Shown here one piece after another: positions 1 to 8,461 of a DNA stretch of 64,000 nt. The notes beneath the pieces are model-generated. The model saw only the letters and a list, made by a program, of their open reading frames with translations. It made no database searches and was not told the origin of the DNA. The stretch lies in the NCBI RefSeq assembly GCF_003182485.1, contig NZ_QGTX01000001.1:3302001-3366000 (forward strand), given 5' to 3'. This stretch comes from Geodermatophilus normandii (GTDB lineage: Bacteria > Actinomycetota > Actinomycetes > Mycobacteriales > Geodermatophilaceae). How positions within the stretch are numbered: position 1 is the first letter of the stretch; every line of letters begins with the position of its first letter. The translations under genes were made by a program, and so were the position numbers.

Positions 1-987
1 GGCGCGGTCGGCGAGGAGCCGGGCCAGCCGGCCGGCCAGCACGCTCGCCGCCGAGAACGGCAGCAGGACCAGCCCGGCCACCACGATCGAGACGCCGAAG
101 CCCGCACCGTCGGAGACCGGGCCCTGGGCCAGCACCGGCACCGAGGCCAGCAGCAGGTAGTTCGACAGGCCGACCAGCAGGGCCGCCACGTGCGCGGTGA
201 GGGCGACGCGCCCGCGGGCCAGCCGCAGGTCGACCAGCGGCGACGGCGTCCGCCACTCCCACGGCACCCAGCAGGCCAGCGCCAGGGCCGCGCCGCCGAG
301 CAGGCTCCACAGGGCCGGCGACGTCCAGCCCCACGTCCCGGCCTCCCCGAGGGCGATCAGCAGCGCGGCCAGGCCCGCGCCGAGCAGCAGCGCCCCGACG
401 ACGTCGAGCCGGGACCGCTGCGTCGTCTCCGCCGGCGGGAGGACGGCGGCCGAGGCCAGCAGCGCGGCCAGGCTCACCCCGGCCCCCGCCCAGAAGGCGG
501 CGTGCACCCCGCCGAGCTCGGCGACCAGTCCGGCGAGCGGGTAGCCCAGCCCGACGCCGGCGACGACGGTGATCGACAGCGCGGCGATCGTGGACCGTGC
601 CCGCTGCCCGGCCAGGGCCTCGCGGGCGGTGGCGATGGCCAACGGGGTGAGGCCCAGGCCCAGCCCCTGCAGCGCGCGGCCGGCGACCAGCCAGCCGAGC
701 CCCAGCGGGAGGGCCGCCAGCACCCCGCCGAGCGTGACGACGCCCAGCACGACGAGGACCACCCGGCGCCGCTGCGGCCCGTCGCCGAGCCGGCCCACCA
801 CGGGCGTGGCGACGGCGCCGACGAGCAGCGTGGCGGTGAGCGACCACTGGGCGTCGGGCAGCGAGGTGTCCAGGGTGGCCGCGACGGCCGGCACCAGCGG
901 TGCCCCGAGGCTGCTGATGACGGCGACGACGGTGCCCACGAAGAGCAGGACGGGGACCAGGGCGCGTGGGGGAGGAGCGGCCGGCAT
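1..987 (-). CDS. MFS efflux transporter (C-terminus outside window)
   Basis: The reverse strand is open without a stop from the ATG at 985-987 to the window edge (329 codons), so the gene is 3'-truncated by the window. The protein starts MPAAPPPRALVPVLLF and has repeated hydrophobic helices. A major-facilitator signature follows helix 2 (GRLGDGPQRRR, about residues 64-74), and a drug-exporter-like motif lies in helix 5 (about residues 145-160). The parts seen match the 12- or 14-helix MFS drug exporters that act in the cytoplasmic membrane. It is divergent from the aldolase gene at 1088 with about 100 bp between them. Substrate is unknown. Family assignment is firm; anything narrower is not supported. 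Confidence 0.85.
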   Translation of the reverse strand, partial: MPAAPPPRALVPVLLFVGTVVAVISSLGAPLVPAVAATLDTSLPDAQWSLTATLLVGAVATPVVGRLGDGPQRRRVVLVVLGVVTLGGVLAALPLGLGWLVAGRALQGLGLGLTPLAIATAREALAGQRARSTIAALSITVVAGVGLGYPLAGLVAELGGVHAAFWAGAGVSLAALLASAAVLPPAETTQRSRLDVVGALLLGAGLAALLIALGEAGTWGWTSPALWSLLGGAALALACWVPWEWRTPSPLVDLRLARGRVALTAHVAALLVGLSNYLLLASVPVLAQGPVSDGAGFGVSIVVAGLVLLPFSAASVLAGRLARLLADRA

Positions 988-1087
988 GACCTCCAGGGTC
1001 CCAGGTCGTTGCCATGGCCAACGAGTGGTCTCGGTCGCGCGCGGAGGAGCGCCGCAGCAGGATCGCCTCGCGAGGAGAGGGGGCGGC

Positions 1088-1879
1088 ATGGCAAGCGGCA
1101 AGGCAAGCGGCATGGCGACCGGCGGGGCGACCGGCGGGGCGACCGGCGGGGACGACCTGCGGCGCGCGTGGGCGGCGGGGGAGGCGCGGCACGGGCTGTG
1201 GAGCCTGCTGCCCGGCGCGGTCACCGGCGAGGTGCTGGCCCGCACCGGCGCGGACTTCGTCGTGGTCGACCTGCAGCACGGCTCGGCCGCCGAGGCCGAC
1301 CTGCCGGGGATCGCGGCGGCGATCACCGCCGCGGGCTCGGTGCCGCTGGTGCGCACCCGCAGCCCGGCCTTCCCCGACGTCGGACGGCCGCTGGACCTGG
1401 GTGCGCGCGGCGTCATCGTGCCCAACGTCCGCGACGCCGCCCACGCCCGCGAGGTGGTCGCCGCCACCCGGTACGCCCCGGCCGGCGGGCGGTCGATCGG
1501 GCGGCTGTCGGGCGGGGCGGAGCAGCCGCTGGTGGTGCTCATGGTCGAGGCCGCCACCGCGCTCGAGGACCTCGACGCCGTCCTCGCCGTCGAGGGGCTG
1601 GACGGGGTGTACGTCGGACCCGGCGACCTGTCGCTGTCGCTCGGGCTGGCGGGGGAGGAGCACCGCGAGCGGTTGCGCGGGGTGCTGTCCTCGATCGTGG
1701 CGCGGGCGGTGGCCGCGGGCGTGCCGGTCGGCGTGCACGCCTACAGCGGGGAGGAGGCCGCCGGGTTCGCGGCGGAGGGCGCCACCATCGTCACGGTCGC
1801 CGTCGACGTGGCGGTCCTGGGTCAGGCGACCTCGCAGCACCTGTCCACCGCGCGGGGAGCCGGCGCCGGGCCGGGCTGA
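1088..1879 (+). CDS. HpcH/HpaI family aldolase
   Basis: 263-residue class II (metal-dependent) pyruvate-type aldolase of the HpcH/HpaI family, which cleaves 2-keto-3-deoxy acids or related substrates. Family landmarks are VVDLQHG near residue 60 (the DxEHG position, here with Gln for Glu), VRTRS near 88, LDLGARGVIVP near 101-111, the metal-ligand Glu in MVEAATAL near 150, and VGPGDLSLSLG near 173-183. ATG 1088 is chosen because GAGGAGAGG lies just upstream. The N-terminus is extended by a Gly/Ala/Thr run encoded by short tandem DNA repeats (1114-1149), so ATG 1112 is a possible alternative start. No pathway partner is adjacent; substrate unknown. Confidence 0.85.
   Translation: MASGKASGMATGGATGGATGGDDLRRAWAAGEARHGLWSLLPGAVTGEVLARTGADFVVVDLQHGSAAEADLPGIAAAITAAGSVPLVRTRSPAFPDVGRPLDLGARGVIVPNVRDAAHAREVVAATRYAPAGGRSIGRLSGGAEQPLVVLMVEAATALEDLDAVLAVEGLDGVYVGPGDLSLSLGLAGEEHRERLRGVLSSIVARAVAAGVPVGVHAYSGEEAAGFAAEGATIVTVAVDVAVLGQATSQHLSTARGAGAGPG
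1114..1149 (+). repeat. 12-bp tandem repeat, 3 copies
   Basis: Three perfect copies of GGCGACCGGCGG, in frame inside the aldolase gene, encode an ATGG-type Gly/Ala/Thr run before the conserved barrel begins. Because the unit is a multiple of three, copy-number change would alter only the length of this N-terminal tail. Confidence 0.9.
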
Positions 1880-1897
1880 GGTCCCGCGGCGAGGGGC

Positions 1898-3106
1898 TCA
1901 GGAGGCCGGCGGGCCGTCGCCGGCGGGCCGACGCAGGTCCTGGACCTCCGCGCGGAGGCGCTCGACCTCGGCGGTGAGCTCACCGGCCCGGTCGGTGGCC
2001 TGCCGGGTACCGGCCTCGGCCTCGCTGGCCCGGCGGGAGGCGTCCTCGGCGCGCCGGGCGGCCCGCGCGGCGTCGGTCAGCGCCGCCCGGAGGTCCCGCT
2101 CGGCCGCGGTCGCCCGGCCGGTCGCCTCCCCGGCGAGGGTCCGGGCGTCCTGCTCCGCGCGCCGGGCGGAGTCCCGCTCGCGCTCGGCGTCGCGGGCCTG
2201 CTCGCGCGCGGCGGCGGTGGCGGCGAGCGCCTCGTCCCGCGCGGCGGCCGCCTCGTCGCGTTCCTGCGTCCGGGCCCGCACGGTGTCGGTGAGAGTCCGC
2301 TCGGTGACGCTCCACCGCGCCCGGGCCTCGACGAGCGCGTCGTGCTCCCGCGCGGCCTCCGCTCGGGCCTGCTCCCCGGCCCGCCGCGCCCGGTCGACCT
2401 CCCGCTCGGCGTCCCGCCGGGCGATGTCCGCGACGTCGGCCTCCTGCCGGGCGGCCGTCCGTTCCTCCTCGGCCCGGCGCTGCGCCGTCTCCGCCTGCTG
2501 GCGCGCGGTCTCGGCCGCCTGCCGGGCGTCGTCGGCGAGGGCGACCCGGCGGGTGGCCTCCTCCCGGGCCGCGGCGACCGCCTCCTCGGCGGCGGCCCGG
2601 GCCGCGTCGGCGTCCCGCTGGGCGGCCCGCCGTCCCTCCTCGGCCTCCACCCGGAGCTCCTCGGCCCGGCGGGCCTGTTCCTCGGCGCGCAGCCGCGCGG
2701 CGTGCGCGGCGTCGACGTCGGCCCGCGCCTGGGCCAGCCGCGCCTCCACGGTGGTCTCGTCCTGGTACTGCCCGAGCGCCTCGGCGGCGGCGGTGAGCAG
2801 GGCGGCCTGGGCCTCGGCGGCCTGGGCGGCCTCGCGGGTCACCGCTGCCCACCGGTCCACCAGGTGCCGTACCCGGCCCTCGGGTGGGAGGTCCTCGGCC
2901 AGAGCCGTCGCGGTGACGGCGAGCCGGCCGGCGCGCTGACCGGTCGCCCGCGCCCTGGCCGTGCGTGCCGACTCCGGGTTGTGGTCCGGCCGGTCGCAGA
3001 ACTTGGGCGACGGGCCGCTGCGTCCGGGAGTCCGTGGCCGCGGGGAGGCGGAGCAGCCCGGATAGGCGCACCGGGAGTCGTCCCGCGTCCCGTCGGTCGT
3101 CGTCAT
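1898..3106 (-). CDS. Coiled-coil protein with N-terminal Cys/His motif
   Basis: 402 residues starting at ATG 3106. Residues about 10-40 carry a compact Cys/His set (CAYPGC, then KFC and DH about 20 residues later) that could bind one zinc. From about residue 95 to 390 the chain is almost uninterrupted Ala/Arg/Glu heptad-like sequence, predicting one very long coiled coil. No membrane segment or signal peptide is visible. The layout recalls KfrA-like DNA-binding coiled-coil proteins of plasmids, but I cannot show homology. It is divergent from the tyrosine recombinase at 3210, sharing a 103-bp AT-richer intergenic region, which suggests a functional pair. It converges on the aldolase gene with an 18-bp gap. 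Function not recognised. Confidence 0.75.
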   Translation of the reverse strand: MTTTDGTRDDSRCAYPGCSASPRPRTPGRSGPSPKFCDRPDHNPESARTARARATGQRAGRLAVTATALAEDLPPEGRVRHLVDRWAAVTREAAQAAEAQAALLTAAAEALGQYQDETTVEARLAQARADVDAAHAARLRAEEQARRAEELRVEAEEGRRAAQRDADAARAAAEEAVAAAREEATRRVALADDARQAAETARQQAETAQRRAEEERTAARQEADVADIARRDAEREVDRARRAGEQARAEAAREHDALVEARARWSVTERTLTDTVRARTQERDEAAAARDEALAATAAAREQARDAERERDSARRAEQDARTLAGEATGRATAAERDLRAALTDAARAARRAEDASRRASEAEAGTRQATDRAGELTAEVERLRAEVQDLRRPAGDGPPAS

Positions 3107-3195
3107 GCCGGCGACGATAGTCGGACGCACGGACCGGCCATCCATTCATTGCCGGATGGAATGCCCTCGTCGGGCGTTCACTTCCGAGAAGCACC

Positions 3196-3201
3196 TATTC
3201 T
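3196..3201 (+). promoter_or_regulatory. Candidate -10 element of a leaderless promoter
   Basis: TATTCT (TAnnnT type) lies 8 nt before the ATG at 3210 and 5 nt before a GTG at 3207. No Shine-Dalgarno sequence precedes either start. This spacing would put the transcription start at or next to the start codon, as in leaderless actinobacterial genes. Upstream, CATCC/GGATG and overlapping CATTC/GAATG inverted repeats (about 3139-3163) may be operator or recombination sites. Confidence 0.45.
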
Positions 3202-3209
3202 GCGAAGTG

Positions 3210-4217
3210 ATGTCCGAGGAGCCCGCCGCGTCGTCGAGCGCCCCCGCAGCGAGGGACGAGGGGCTGCTCCTGCCCGGTGACCTCACCGCGGTCGGGGCCT
3301 ACGTCGACGCGTCGCTGGCCGACTCGACGCGCGCGGCCTACGCGCGCGACCTCGCCGCCTGGGCCACCTGGTGCCGCAGCCGCTCGCTGCCGGCGTCCCT
3401 GCCGGCCGACCCGCTCTCCGTGGCGGCCTGGCTGGCCGCGATGGCCGACGAGGGGCGCAGCCCGCGCTACGTCGCCCGCCGGCTGTCCGCCCTGAACGAC
3501 GCCCACCGGACCGCCGGGCTGGCCCCGCCGGGCGACAACGAGGGCGTGCGGCGCACCCTGACCGGCATCCGCCGGACCGCCGTGCGCGGCGGGTACCGGC
3601 CGCGGCGGGCCCGCGCGGTGGACACCGCCACCGTCCGCGCCCTGGTGGAGGACCTCCCGGACACCCTCGGGGGAGCGCGCGACCGCTGTCTGATCCTGGT
3701 CGGCTACGCCCTCGGCCTGCGGGCCTCGGACCTGTGCGGACTGCGCATCGAGGACGTCGTCCCGGCCGGGCACGGCGGGCTCGACGTCCACGTCCGGTTC
3801 TCCAAGACCGACCAGGAGGGCGCCGGGGAGACCCTCGCCCTCGCCGAGGGGGTCCGCGAGACGACCTGCCCCGTGCGCGCCGTGCGGGCGTGGCTGGCCG
3901 CGCTGGCCGGGCAGGGCGTCACCGCGGGACCGCTGTTCCGGTCGGTGGGGAAGGGGCGCGCCCCCAGGCTGGGGGAGGCGCCCCTGACCACCCGCAGCGT
4001 CGACCTCGTCCTGCAGCGCGCCGCCGCGCGGGCCGGCGTCTCGGCCGAGGGGCTGTCCCCGCACTCGCTGCGCCGCGGCTTCGCCACCACGGCCTACGCC
4101 CAGGGCGTGCCGGAGAAGGAGATCAGCCGGACCGGCCGGTGGCGGTCCCTCGTGGTCCGGTCGTACGACGCCTCCAGCCGGTGGGCCGACCCCGCCTCCG
4201 GCTCGCTCGGTCTCTGA
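3210..4217 (+). CDS. Tyrosine-type site-specific recombinase/integrase
   Basis: 335-residue tyrosine recombinase. Residues about 25-110 form a SAM-like core-binding domain (DSTRAAYARDLAAW) and the rest the catalytic domain. Catalytic residues visible are the first Arg in ALGLRASDL (about 168), the HSLRR box with His 285 and Arg 288, Trp 311 in GRW at the position where many family members have His, and the nucleophile Tyr 319 in VRSYD. All core residues are present, so the enzyme should be active. ATG 3210 (or GTG 3207) is probably leaderless. It is divergent from the coiled-coil gene and followed by a hairpin. No phage genes or tRNA lie nearby, so it is not obviously the integrase of a current element. 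Target site unknown. Confidence 0.9.
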   Translation: MSEEPAASSSAPAARDEGLLLPGDLTAVGAYVDASLADSTRAAYARDLAAWATWCRSRSLPASLPADPLSVAAWLAAMADEGRSPRYVARRLSALNDAHRTAGLAPPGDNEGVRRTLTGIRRTAVRGGYRPRRARAVDTATVRALVEDLPDTLGGARDRCLILVGYALGLRASDLCGLRIEDVVPAGHGGLDVHVRFSKTDQEGAGETLALAEGVRETTCPVRAVRAWLAALAGQGVTAGPLFRSVGKGRAPRLGEAPLTTRSVDLVLQRAAARAGVSAEGLSPHSLRRGFATTAYAQGVPEKEISRTGRWRSLVVRSYDASSRWADPASGSLGL

Positions 4218-4244
4218 GCCCCGCCGCGCGCGCCGACCCCCCGC

Positions 4245-4264
4245 CGGCCGGACGCTCCCGGCCG
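4245..4264 (+). terminator. Hairpin after the recombinase gene
   Basis: A 7-bp perfect stem CGGCCGG/CCGGCCG with a 6-nt loop starts 28 nt after the recombinase stop codon. There is no T-tract, as is common in high-GC actinobacteria. Confidence 0.5.
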
Positions 4265-4326
4265 CGCCGGGATACTCGTGCCGACGGAGTCCACCGGTGA
4301 CCCCGCGCCCGAGGAGGTCCCAGGCC

Positions 4327-5535
4327 GTGCCCAGAGCCCTGCTGCTGGAGAACATCGACCCGGTGGCCGCCGAGCTGCTCGGCGCGGCCGGCTTCGAGGT
4401 GGAGTCGCAGCGCGGGGCGCTGGACGAGGCCGACCTGACCGCCGCGCTCGACGGCGTCGACGTGCTGGGCATCCGGTCCAAGACGCAGGTGACCGCCGAG
4501 GTGCTGCGCGCCCGCCCGGACCTCGCGGCGATCGGCGCGTTCTGCATCGGCACCAACCAGATCGACCTCGCCACGGCCGCGTCCGCCGGGGTCGCGGTGT
4601 TCAACGCGCCGTACTCCAACACCCGCAGCGTGGTGGAGATGGCGCTCGCGGAGATCATCTGCCTGGCGCGGCGGCTGGTGGACCGCGACCGCGCGCTGCA
4701 CGCCGGCAGCTGGGACAAGTCCGCGTCCGGCAGCCACGAGGTCCGCGGGCGGACGCTCGGCATCGTCGGCTACGGCAACATCGGCAGCCAGCTGTCGGTG
4801 CTCGCCGAGGCGCTGGGCATGCGGGTGCTCTTCTACGACCTCGAGGAGAAGCTCGCGCTGGGCAACGCGCAGGCGTGCGCCAGCCTCGAGGAGCTGCTCG
4901 AGCGGTCGGAGACGGTGACGCTGCACGTGGACGGCCGTGCGGGCAACGCGGGCCTGTTCGGCGCGGAGCAGTTCTCGCGGATGCGCCGCCGCAGCCTGTT
5001 CCTCAACCTCTCGCGCGGCTTCGTCGTCGACCACGAGGCGCTGCGCGAGCACGTGCTGAGCGGCCACATCGCCGGAGCCGCCGTCGACGTCTTCCCGGAG
5101 GAGCCGCGCGAGCAGGGCGACCCGTTCACGTCGGTGCTGCGCGGCCTGCCCAACGTCATCCTCACGCCGCACGTCGGCGGCTCGACGCAGGAGGCGCAGC
5201 ACGACATCGGGCGGTTCGTCGCCGGCAAGCTCGTCGACTACACGGGCACCGGGACGACGAACCTGAGCGTCAACCTGCCCACCGTGGCGCTGCACGGGTC
5301 GTCCGCGGCCCGGTTCGCGCTGCTGCACCGCAACGTGCCCGGGGTGCTCGCCCGCGTCGACGCGCTGGTCGGCGAGCACGGCCTCAACGTCGACGGCCAG
5401 GTGCTGGCCACCCGCGGCGAGCTCGGCTACGCGGTCACCGACGTCAGCGGCCCGCTGCCCGCGGACCTGCTGGCCGCGCTCGAGGCCCTCCCCGAGGCCG
5501 TGCGCCTCACCACCTTCGCCGGCCGGGCCCGCTGA
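4327..5535 (+). CDS. serA: D-3-phosphoglycerate dehydrogenase
   Basis: 402-residue cytosolic enzyme oxidising 3-phosphoglycerate to 3-phosphohydroxypyruvate, the first step of serine biosynthesis. It has the E. coli-type length (about 410) rather than the longer mycobacterial type. The N-terminal substrate domain contains GTNQIDL. The NAD-binding motif GYGNIG lies near residue 150. The catalytic Arg is in NLSRG, the Glu in FPEEP, and the His in TPHVGGS. A C-terminal ACT-like domain starts near residue 325 (NVPGVLARVD), consistent with serine feedback. GTG 4327 is chosen because GAGGAGG sits 10 nt upstream; GTG 4297 would add 10 residues. It converges on the HNH gene. Confidence 0.92.
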   Translation: MPRALLLENIDPVAAELLGAAGFEVESQRGALDEADLTAALDGVDVLGIRSKTQVTAEVLRARPDLAAIGAFCIGTNQIDLATAASAGVAVFNAPYSNTRSVVEMALAEIICLARRLVDRDRALHAGSWDKSASGSHEVRGRTLGIVGYGNIGSQLSVLAEALGMRVLFYDLEEKLALGNAQACASLEELLERSETVTLHVDGRAGNAGLFGAEQFSRMRRRSLFLNLSRGFVVDHEALREHVLSGHIAGAAVDVFPEEPREQGDPFTSVLRGLPNVILTPHVGGSTQEAQHDIGRFVAGKLVDYTGTGTTNLSVNLPTVALHGSSAARFALLHRNVPGVLARVDALVGEHGLNVDGQVLATRGELGYAVTDVSGPLPADLLAALEALPEAVRLTTFAGRAR

Positions 5536-5559
5536 CCGCGCCTCGCTCGGGCACACCGC

Positions 5560-6492
5560 TCAGGAGGGCGGCGGTTCGTCTCGTCCAGCGGTGCCGGGCG
5601 GCGGATCGGGTGCCGGTGGTGGTGGTCGCGTGCCCGGTGGCGGGGTGGTGCGGGTGATGCCCGAGGGTGTGGTGACGGTGAGGACCCCGTCGGGGCTCAT
5701 CTGGAACCGCCAGCCGCGGACGAGGGTCTTCATCCGGTGGTGGCTGCGACACAGGCAGCACAGGTCGGCGCAGTCGGTGGCCCCGCCGCAGGCGTGCGGG
5801 ACGACGGGGTCGACGTCGGCCCACCCGACCCGCTGGCCGCAGGTGGGGAGCCGGCAGCTGCGGTCACGGGTGCGGACGAACCGCTGCTGCGCGGCGCTGG
5901 GGGCGTAGCGGTCGACGGGCTCGGGCCGGTCCAGCACGGCGCAGCCGCAGTCCTCGCTCGGGTGGTCGGGGCAGCCGCGGCGGGCGATGCGGCGGAGCTG
6001 CTCCAGCGTGCTGGTCGCCCGCAGCGTGCCGTCCTCCTCGGTCACCGCGAGCGTGACCGATCCGCCCTGCGGGGCGCGCACCCCGAGGGCGTCGAGCTGT
6101 TCGAGGAGCTCGCGCAGGTGTGTGGCGGGCAGGTGGGTGCGGTAGGTCGAGGCGCGGTGCGCCCGCTGACCGGCCGACAGCCGCCCGCAGTTGAGGACCA
6201 CCGCCAGCTCGGCGGTGAAGAACTCCGACACCCCCGGCAGCTCGGGGTCCGGCTTCCACGACCGCGCCCCAGGCGTGCCCGGCGGCGGGTCGTCGTCATC
6301 AGGGGAGTCGTCGACCAGCCCCAGGACCAGCTCCGCCTCGTAGGCGGCCTCCATCGCCTTGCGGGCCTGCTCCCGCGACAGGAGGGCCACCGGCACGCGC
6401 CGGAGGGGCGCGGGCTGCTCCACCAGCCAGCCCGCCAGCGCACGCTCCACGAGCGACCCGGCGACCTCCCGCACGACCCCGAACCCACGCAC
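5560..6492 (-). CDS. Shortened DUF222/HNH endonuclease-like protein
   Basis: About 310 residues; the start is uncertain (GTG 6492 used). The C-terminus has the actinobacterial DUF222-HNH layout: GCPDHP and CGC cysteines, SAAQQRFVRTRDRSC, then CCLCRSHHRMK and TPSGITRTT. Two conserved nuclease positions look lost. The usual DxDH reads DVDP (His to Pro), and the Asn before LCCLC is Asp. The N-terminal half is much shorter than the 400-500 residues usual for the family; only SEFFTAELAVVLN recalls DUF222. It is probably an inactive or decaying copy of this multicopy family. Upstream it abuts the Rv1733c-like gene on the same strand. Confidence 0.7.
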   Translation of the reverse strand: MRGFGVVREVAGSLVERALAGWLVEQPAPLRRVPVALLSREQARKAMEAAYEAELVLGLVDDSPDDDDPPPGTPGARSWKPDPELPGVSEFFTAELAVVLNCGRLSAGQRAHRASTYRTHLPATHLRELLEQLDALGVRAPQGGSVTLAVTEEDGTLRATSTLEQLRRIARRGCPDHPSEDCGCAVLDRPEPVDRYAPSAAQQRFVRTRDRSCRLPTCGQRVGWADVDPVVPHACGGATDCADLCCLCRSHHRMKTLVRGWRFQMSPDGVLTVTTPSGITRTTPPPGTRPPPPAPDPPPGTAGRDEPPPS

Positions 6493-6533
6493 CGGGTACG
6501 ACAGTTCCCGCAGGTCACAGCCGAGCCCGGCGG

Positions 6534-7049
6534 TCAGCGCAGGCGGAAGCGGGCTGCCCAGAGCGGCTCGACCTCGTCCCACTCGCGCTCCCACGTACGA
6601 TCGCGGGCCCGGTCGACCAGGGCGCACACCGCCGCGTGCCCCGCGGCGGCGGTGGCCAGTCCCAGCAGCAGCGTCAGCGTCCCGGCGGTGACGGTCACGA
6701 CGACGACGTCCCTGTGCTCCAGCGGCCGGGCGGAGGGGGACCCGTCGGGAGCGGTCCACACCAGCACCGTTCCTCCGGCAGGCGTCCCCGGCGGTACCGG
6801 GACGACGTCCTCGTGGTCGGACCCGTCGGGGCCCGTCCACCGCGCCGGTGCGGTGGCGCGCAGCGACGACGTCCCGCCGCCCACGACCTCGGCGTCCTCC
6901 AGGACGACCGCCGGGACCTGCCGGCGCTCCGCGGCCTGGTGCGAGGCCAGCGTGCCGGCGTCGGCGGCGACCACGCTGCCCACCGCCACGGCCGCGGGCA
7001 CGGCCGCGACGGCCAGCAGCACGCACACGACCCAGGAGAAGAGCTCCAC
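6534..7049 (-). CDS. Rv1733c-like two-helix membrane protein
   Basis: 171 residues from GTG 7049, the only in-frame start I see near the conserved beginning (TDRVELFSW just upstream). Two hydrophobic helices at about residues 3-25 and 115-140 flank an extracytoplasmic region containing VVLEDAEV, DVVPVPPGTPAG and VLVWTAPDG. The C-terminal WEREWDEVEPLW is characteristic of the mycobacterial Rv1733c family (probable conserved membrane proteins of unknown function). The start may be further upstream if a non-standard codon is used. It lies upstream of the HNH gene on the same strand with a 41-bp gap. Confidence 0.75.
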   Translation of the reverse strand: MELFSWVVCVLLAVAAVPAAVAVGSVVAADAGTLASHQAAERRQVPAVVLEDAEVVGGGTSSLRATAPARWTGPDGSDHEDVVPVPPGTPAGGTVLVWTAPDGSPSARPLEHRDVVVVTVTAGTLTLLLGLATAAAGHAAVCALVDRARDRTWEREWDEVEPLWAARFRLR

Positions 7050-7214
7050 CCGGTCGGTCGTCCGGGCGCCGGGCCGAGGCCCCGTCGCACTCGCCCGCCC
7101 GCCGGCCGCGCGTCCCCGGCGGCCACGGTCACACCGCCCGGACGCCGGCCGCCCGCCGACGGTCGTGGGTGCCTGCTCTCGGTGGGGAGGCGGTGCGGAG
7201 GACCATGGCGGGAC

Positions 7215-7241
7215 TCCTCGGGACGACAGGTGTCCCGAGGA
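7215..7241 (-). terminator. Strong hairpin after the acyl-CoA dehydrogenase operon
   Basis: A 10-bp perfect stem TCCTCGGGAC/GTCCCGAGGA with a 7-nt loop lies 60 nt past the stop codon at 7301 on the minus strand. It probably ends the two-gene acyl-CoA operon. Apart from it I see nothing else in the 251-bp gap 7050-7300. Confidence 0.7.
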
Positions 7242-7300
7242 TCCTCCGGAGGGCGCGCGGTGTCCCGGGACCGAGGTCACCGGCCGCCGCAGCCCCGGCC

Positions 7301-8461
7301 TCACAGGCCGAGCCGCTTGGCGATCACCTCGTTCATGATCTCGGTGGTGCCGCCGCCGATGCCGAGGATCCGGGCGTCGCGGTAGTGGCGCTCGACCTCC
7401 GACTCGCGCATGTAGCCCATCCCGCCGAACACCTGCACCGCCGCGTCCACGACGAGGTCGCAGGCGGCGACCGCGGTGTTCTTCGCCATCGACACCTCGG
7501 TCACGACGTCCTCGCCGGCCAGCCAGCGCTGCATGACCGCACGCGTGTAGGTGCGGGCGACGTCGACCTCCCGGGCCATCTCGGCCAGCTTGTGCCGGAT
7601 GACCTGGCGCGAGGACAGCGGACGCCCGAACGTCTGCCGTTGCCGCACCCAGTCCAGCGACAGGTCGAGGCAGCGGGCCGCCGTCGCGTAGGCCTGCACC
7701 GCCAGGCTCAGCCGCTCGGACTGGAACTGCTGCATGATCTGCACGAACCCGCTGCCCTCGGCGCCGACCAGGTTCCCGACCGGCACGCGGACGTCGGCGA
7801 AGGACAGCTCGGCGGTGTCCGAGCAGCGCCAGCCCATCTTGTCCAGCCGTCGGCTGACGGTGAACCCGGGCGTGCCCTTGTCGACGACGAGCAGCGAGAT
7901 CCCGCCGTGGCCCTCGCCGCCGGTGCGGACGGCGGTGGTCACGAAGTCGGCCCGCACGCCGCTGGTGGTGTACGTCTTCGCCCCGTTGACGACGTACGCG
8001 TCGCCGTCGCGCACCGCCCGGGTGCGCAGTCCGGCGACGTCGGATCCCGCGTCGGGCTCGGTGACGCCGAGGGAGCCGATGAGCTCGCCGGCCAGCGTCG
8101 GGCGCACGTAGCGCTCGACCAGGTCGGGGGAGCCGTTCTCCACGATGTGCGGCAGCGCGATGCCGTGCGTGAACAGGCCGGCCACGACGCCGGTGGAGCC
8201 GCCGCCGTGCAGCACCTCCTCGGTGACGATCGCCGAGTCGATCGCGTCCCCACCCCCGCCGCCGACCTCCTCCGGGAAGGCGACGCCGAGCAGGCCGGTG
8301 GCGGCGGCTCGGCGGTGCAGGTCCCGCGGCAGTTCGCCGGCCGTCTCCCACGCCTCCACGTGCGGCGCGACCTCGCGGGCGACGAACTCGCGGGCCAGCC
8401 GCCGCAGCGCGACCCGCTCGGGCGTCGTCCAGGGGTCGGCGGCGACCTCGAGGGCGGTCAC
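7301..8461 (-). CDS. Acyl-CoA dehydrogenase
   Basis: 386-residue FAD-dependent enzyme introducing an alpha,beta double bond into an acyl-CoA. It has the full length of the family. Motifs include VTEPDAGSDVAGLRT (FAD/substrate loop, about residues 125-140), the QRQTFGRPL segment, and the C-terminal VFGGMGYMRESEVERHYRDARI signature. The start GTG 8461 overlaps the ligase stop by 4 bp (GTGA), so the two genes are translationally coupled. A hairpin follows 60 nt after the stop. Substrate cannot be read from sequence; the paired ligase suggests the two act in series on an imported or released acid. Confidence 0.9.
   Translation of the reverse strand: MTALEVAADPWTTPERVALRRLAREFVAREVAPHVEAWETAGELPRDLHRRAAATGLLGVAFPEEVGGGGGDAIDSAIVTEEVLHGGGSTGVVAGLFTHGIALPHIVENGSPDLVERYVRPTLAGELIGSLGVTEPDAGSDVAGLRTRAVRDGDAYVVNGAKTYTTSGVRADFVTTAVRTGGEGHGGISLLVVDKGTPGFTVSRRLDKMGWRCSDTAELSFADVRVPVGNLVGAEGSGFVQIMQQFQSERLSLAVQAYATAARCLDLSLDWVRQRQTFGRPLSSRQVIRHKLAEMAREVDVARTYTRAVMQRWLAGEDVVTEVSMAKNTAVAACDLVVDAAVQVFGGMGYMRESEVERHYRDARILGIGGGTTEIMNEVIAKRLGL

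Noticed and set aside
7050-7300. 25-codon frame starting at ATGG near 7206
   Set aside because: It overlaps the terminator hairpin and shows no coding features.
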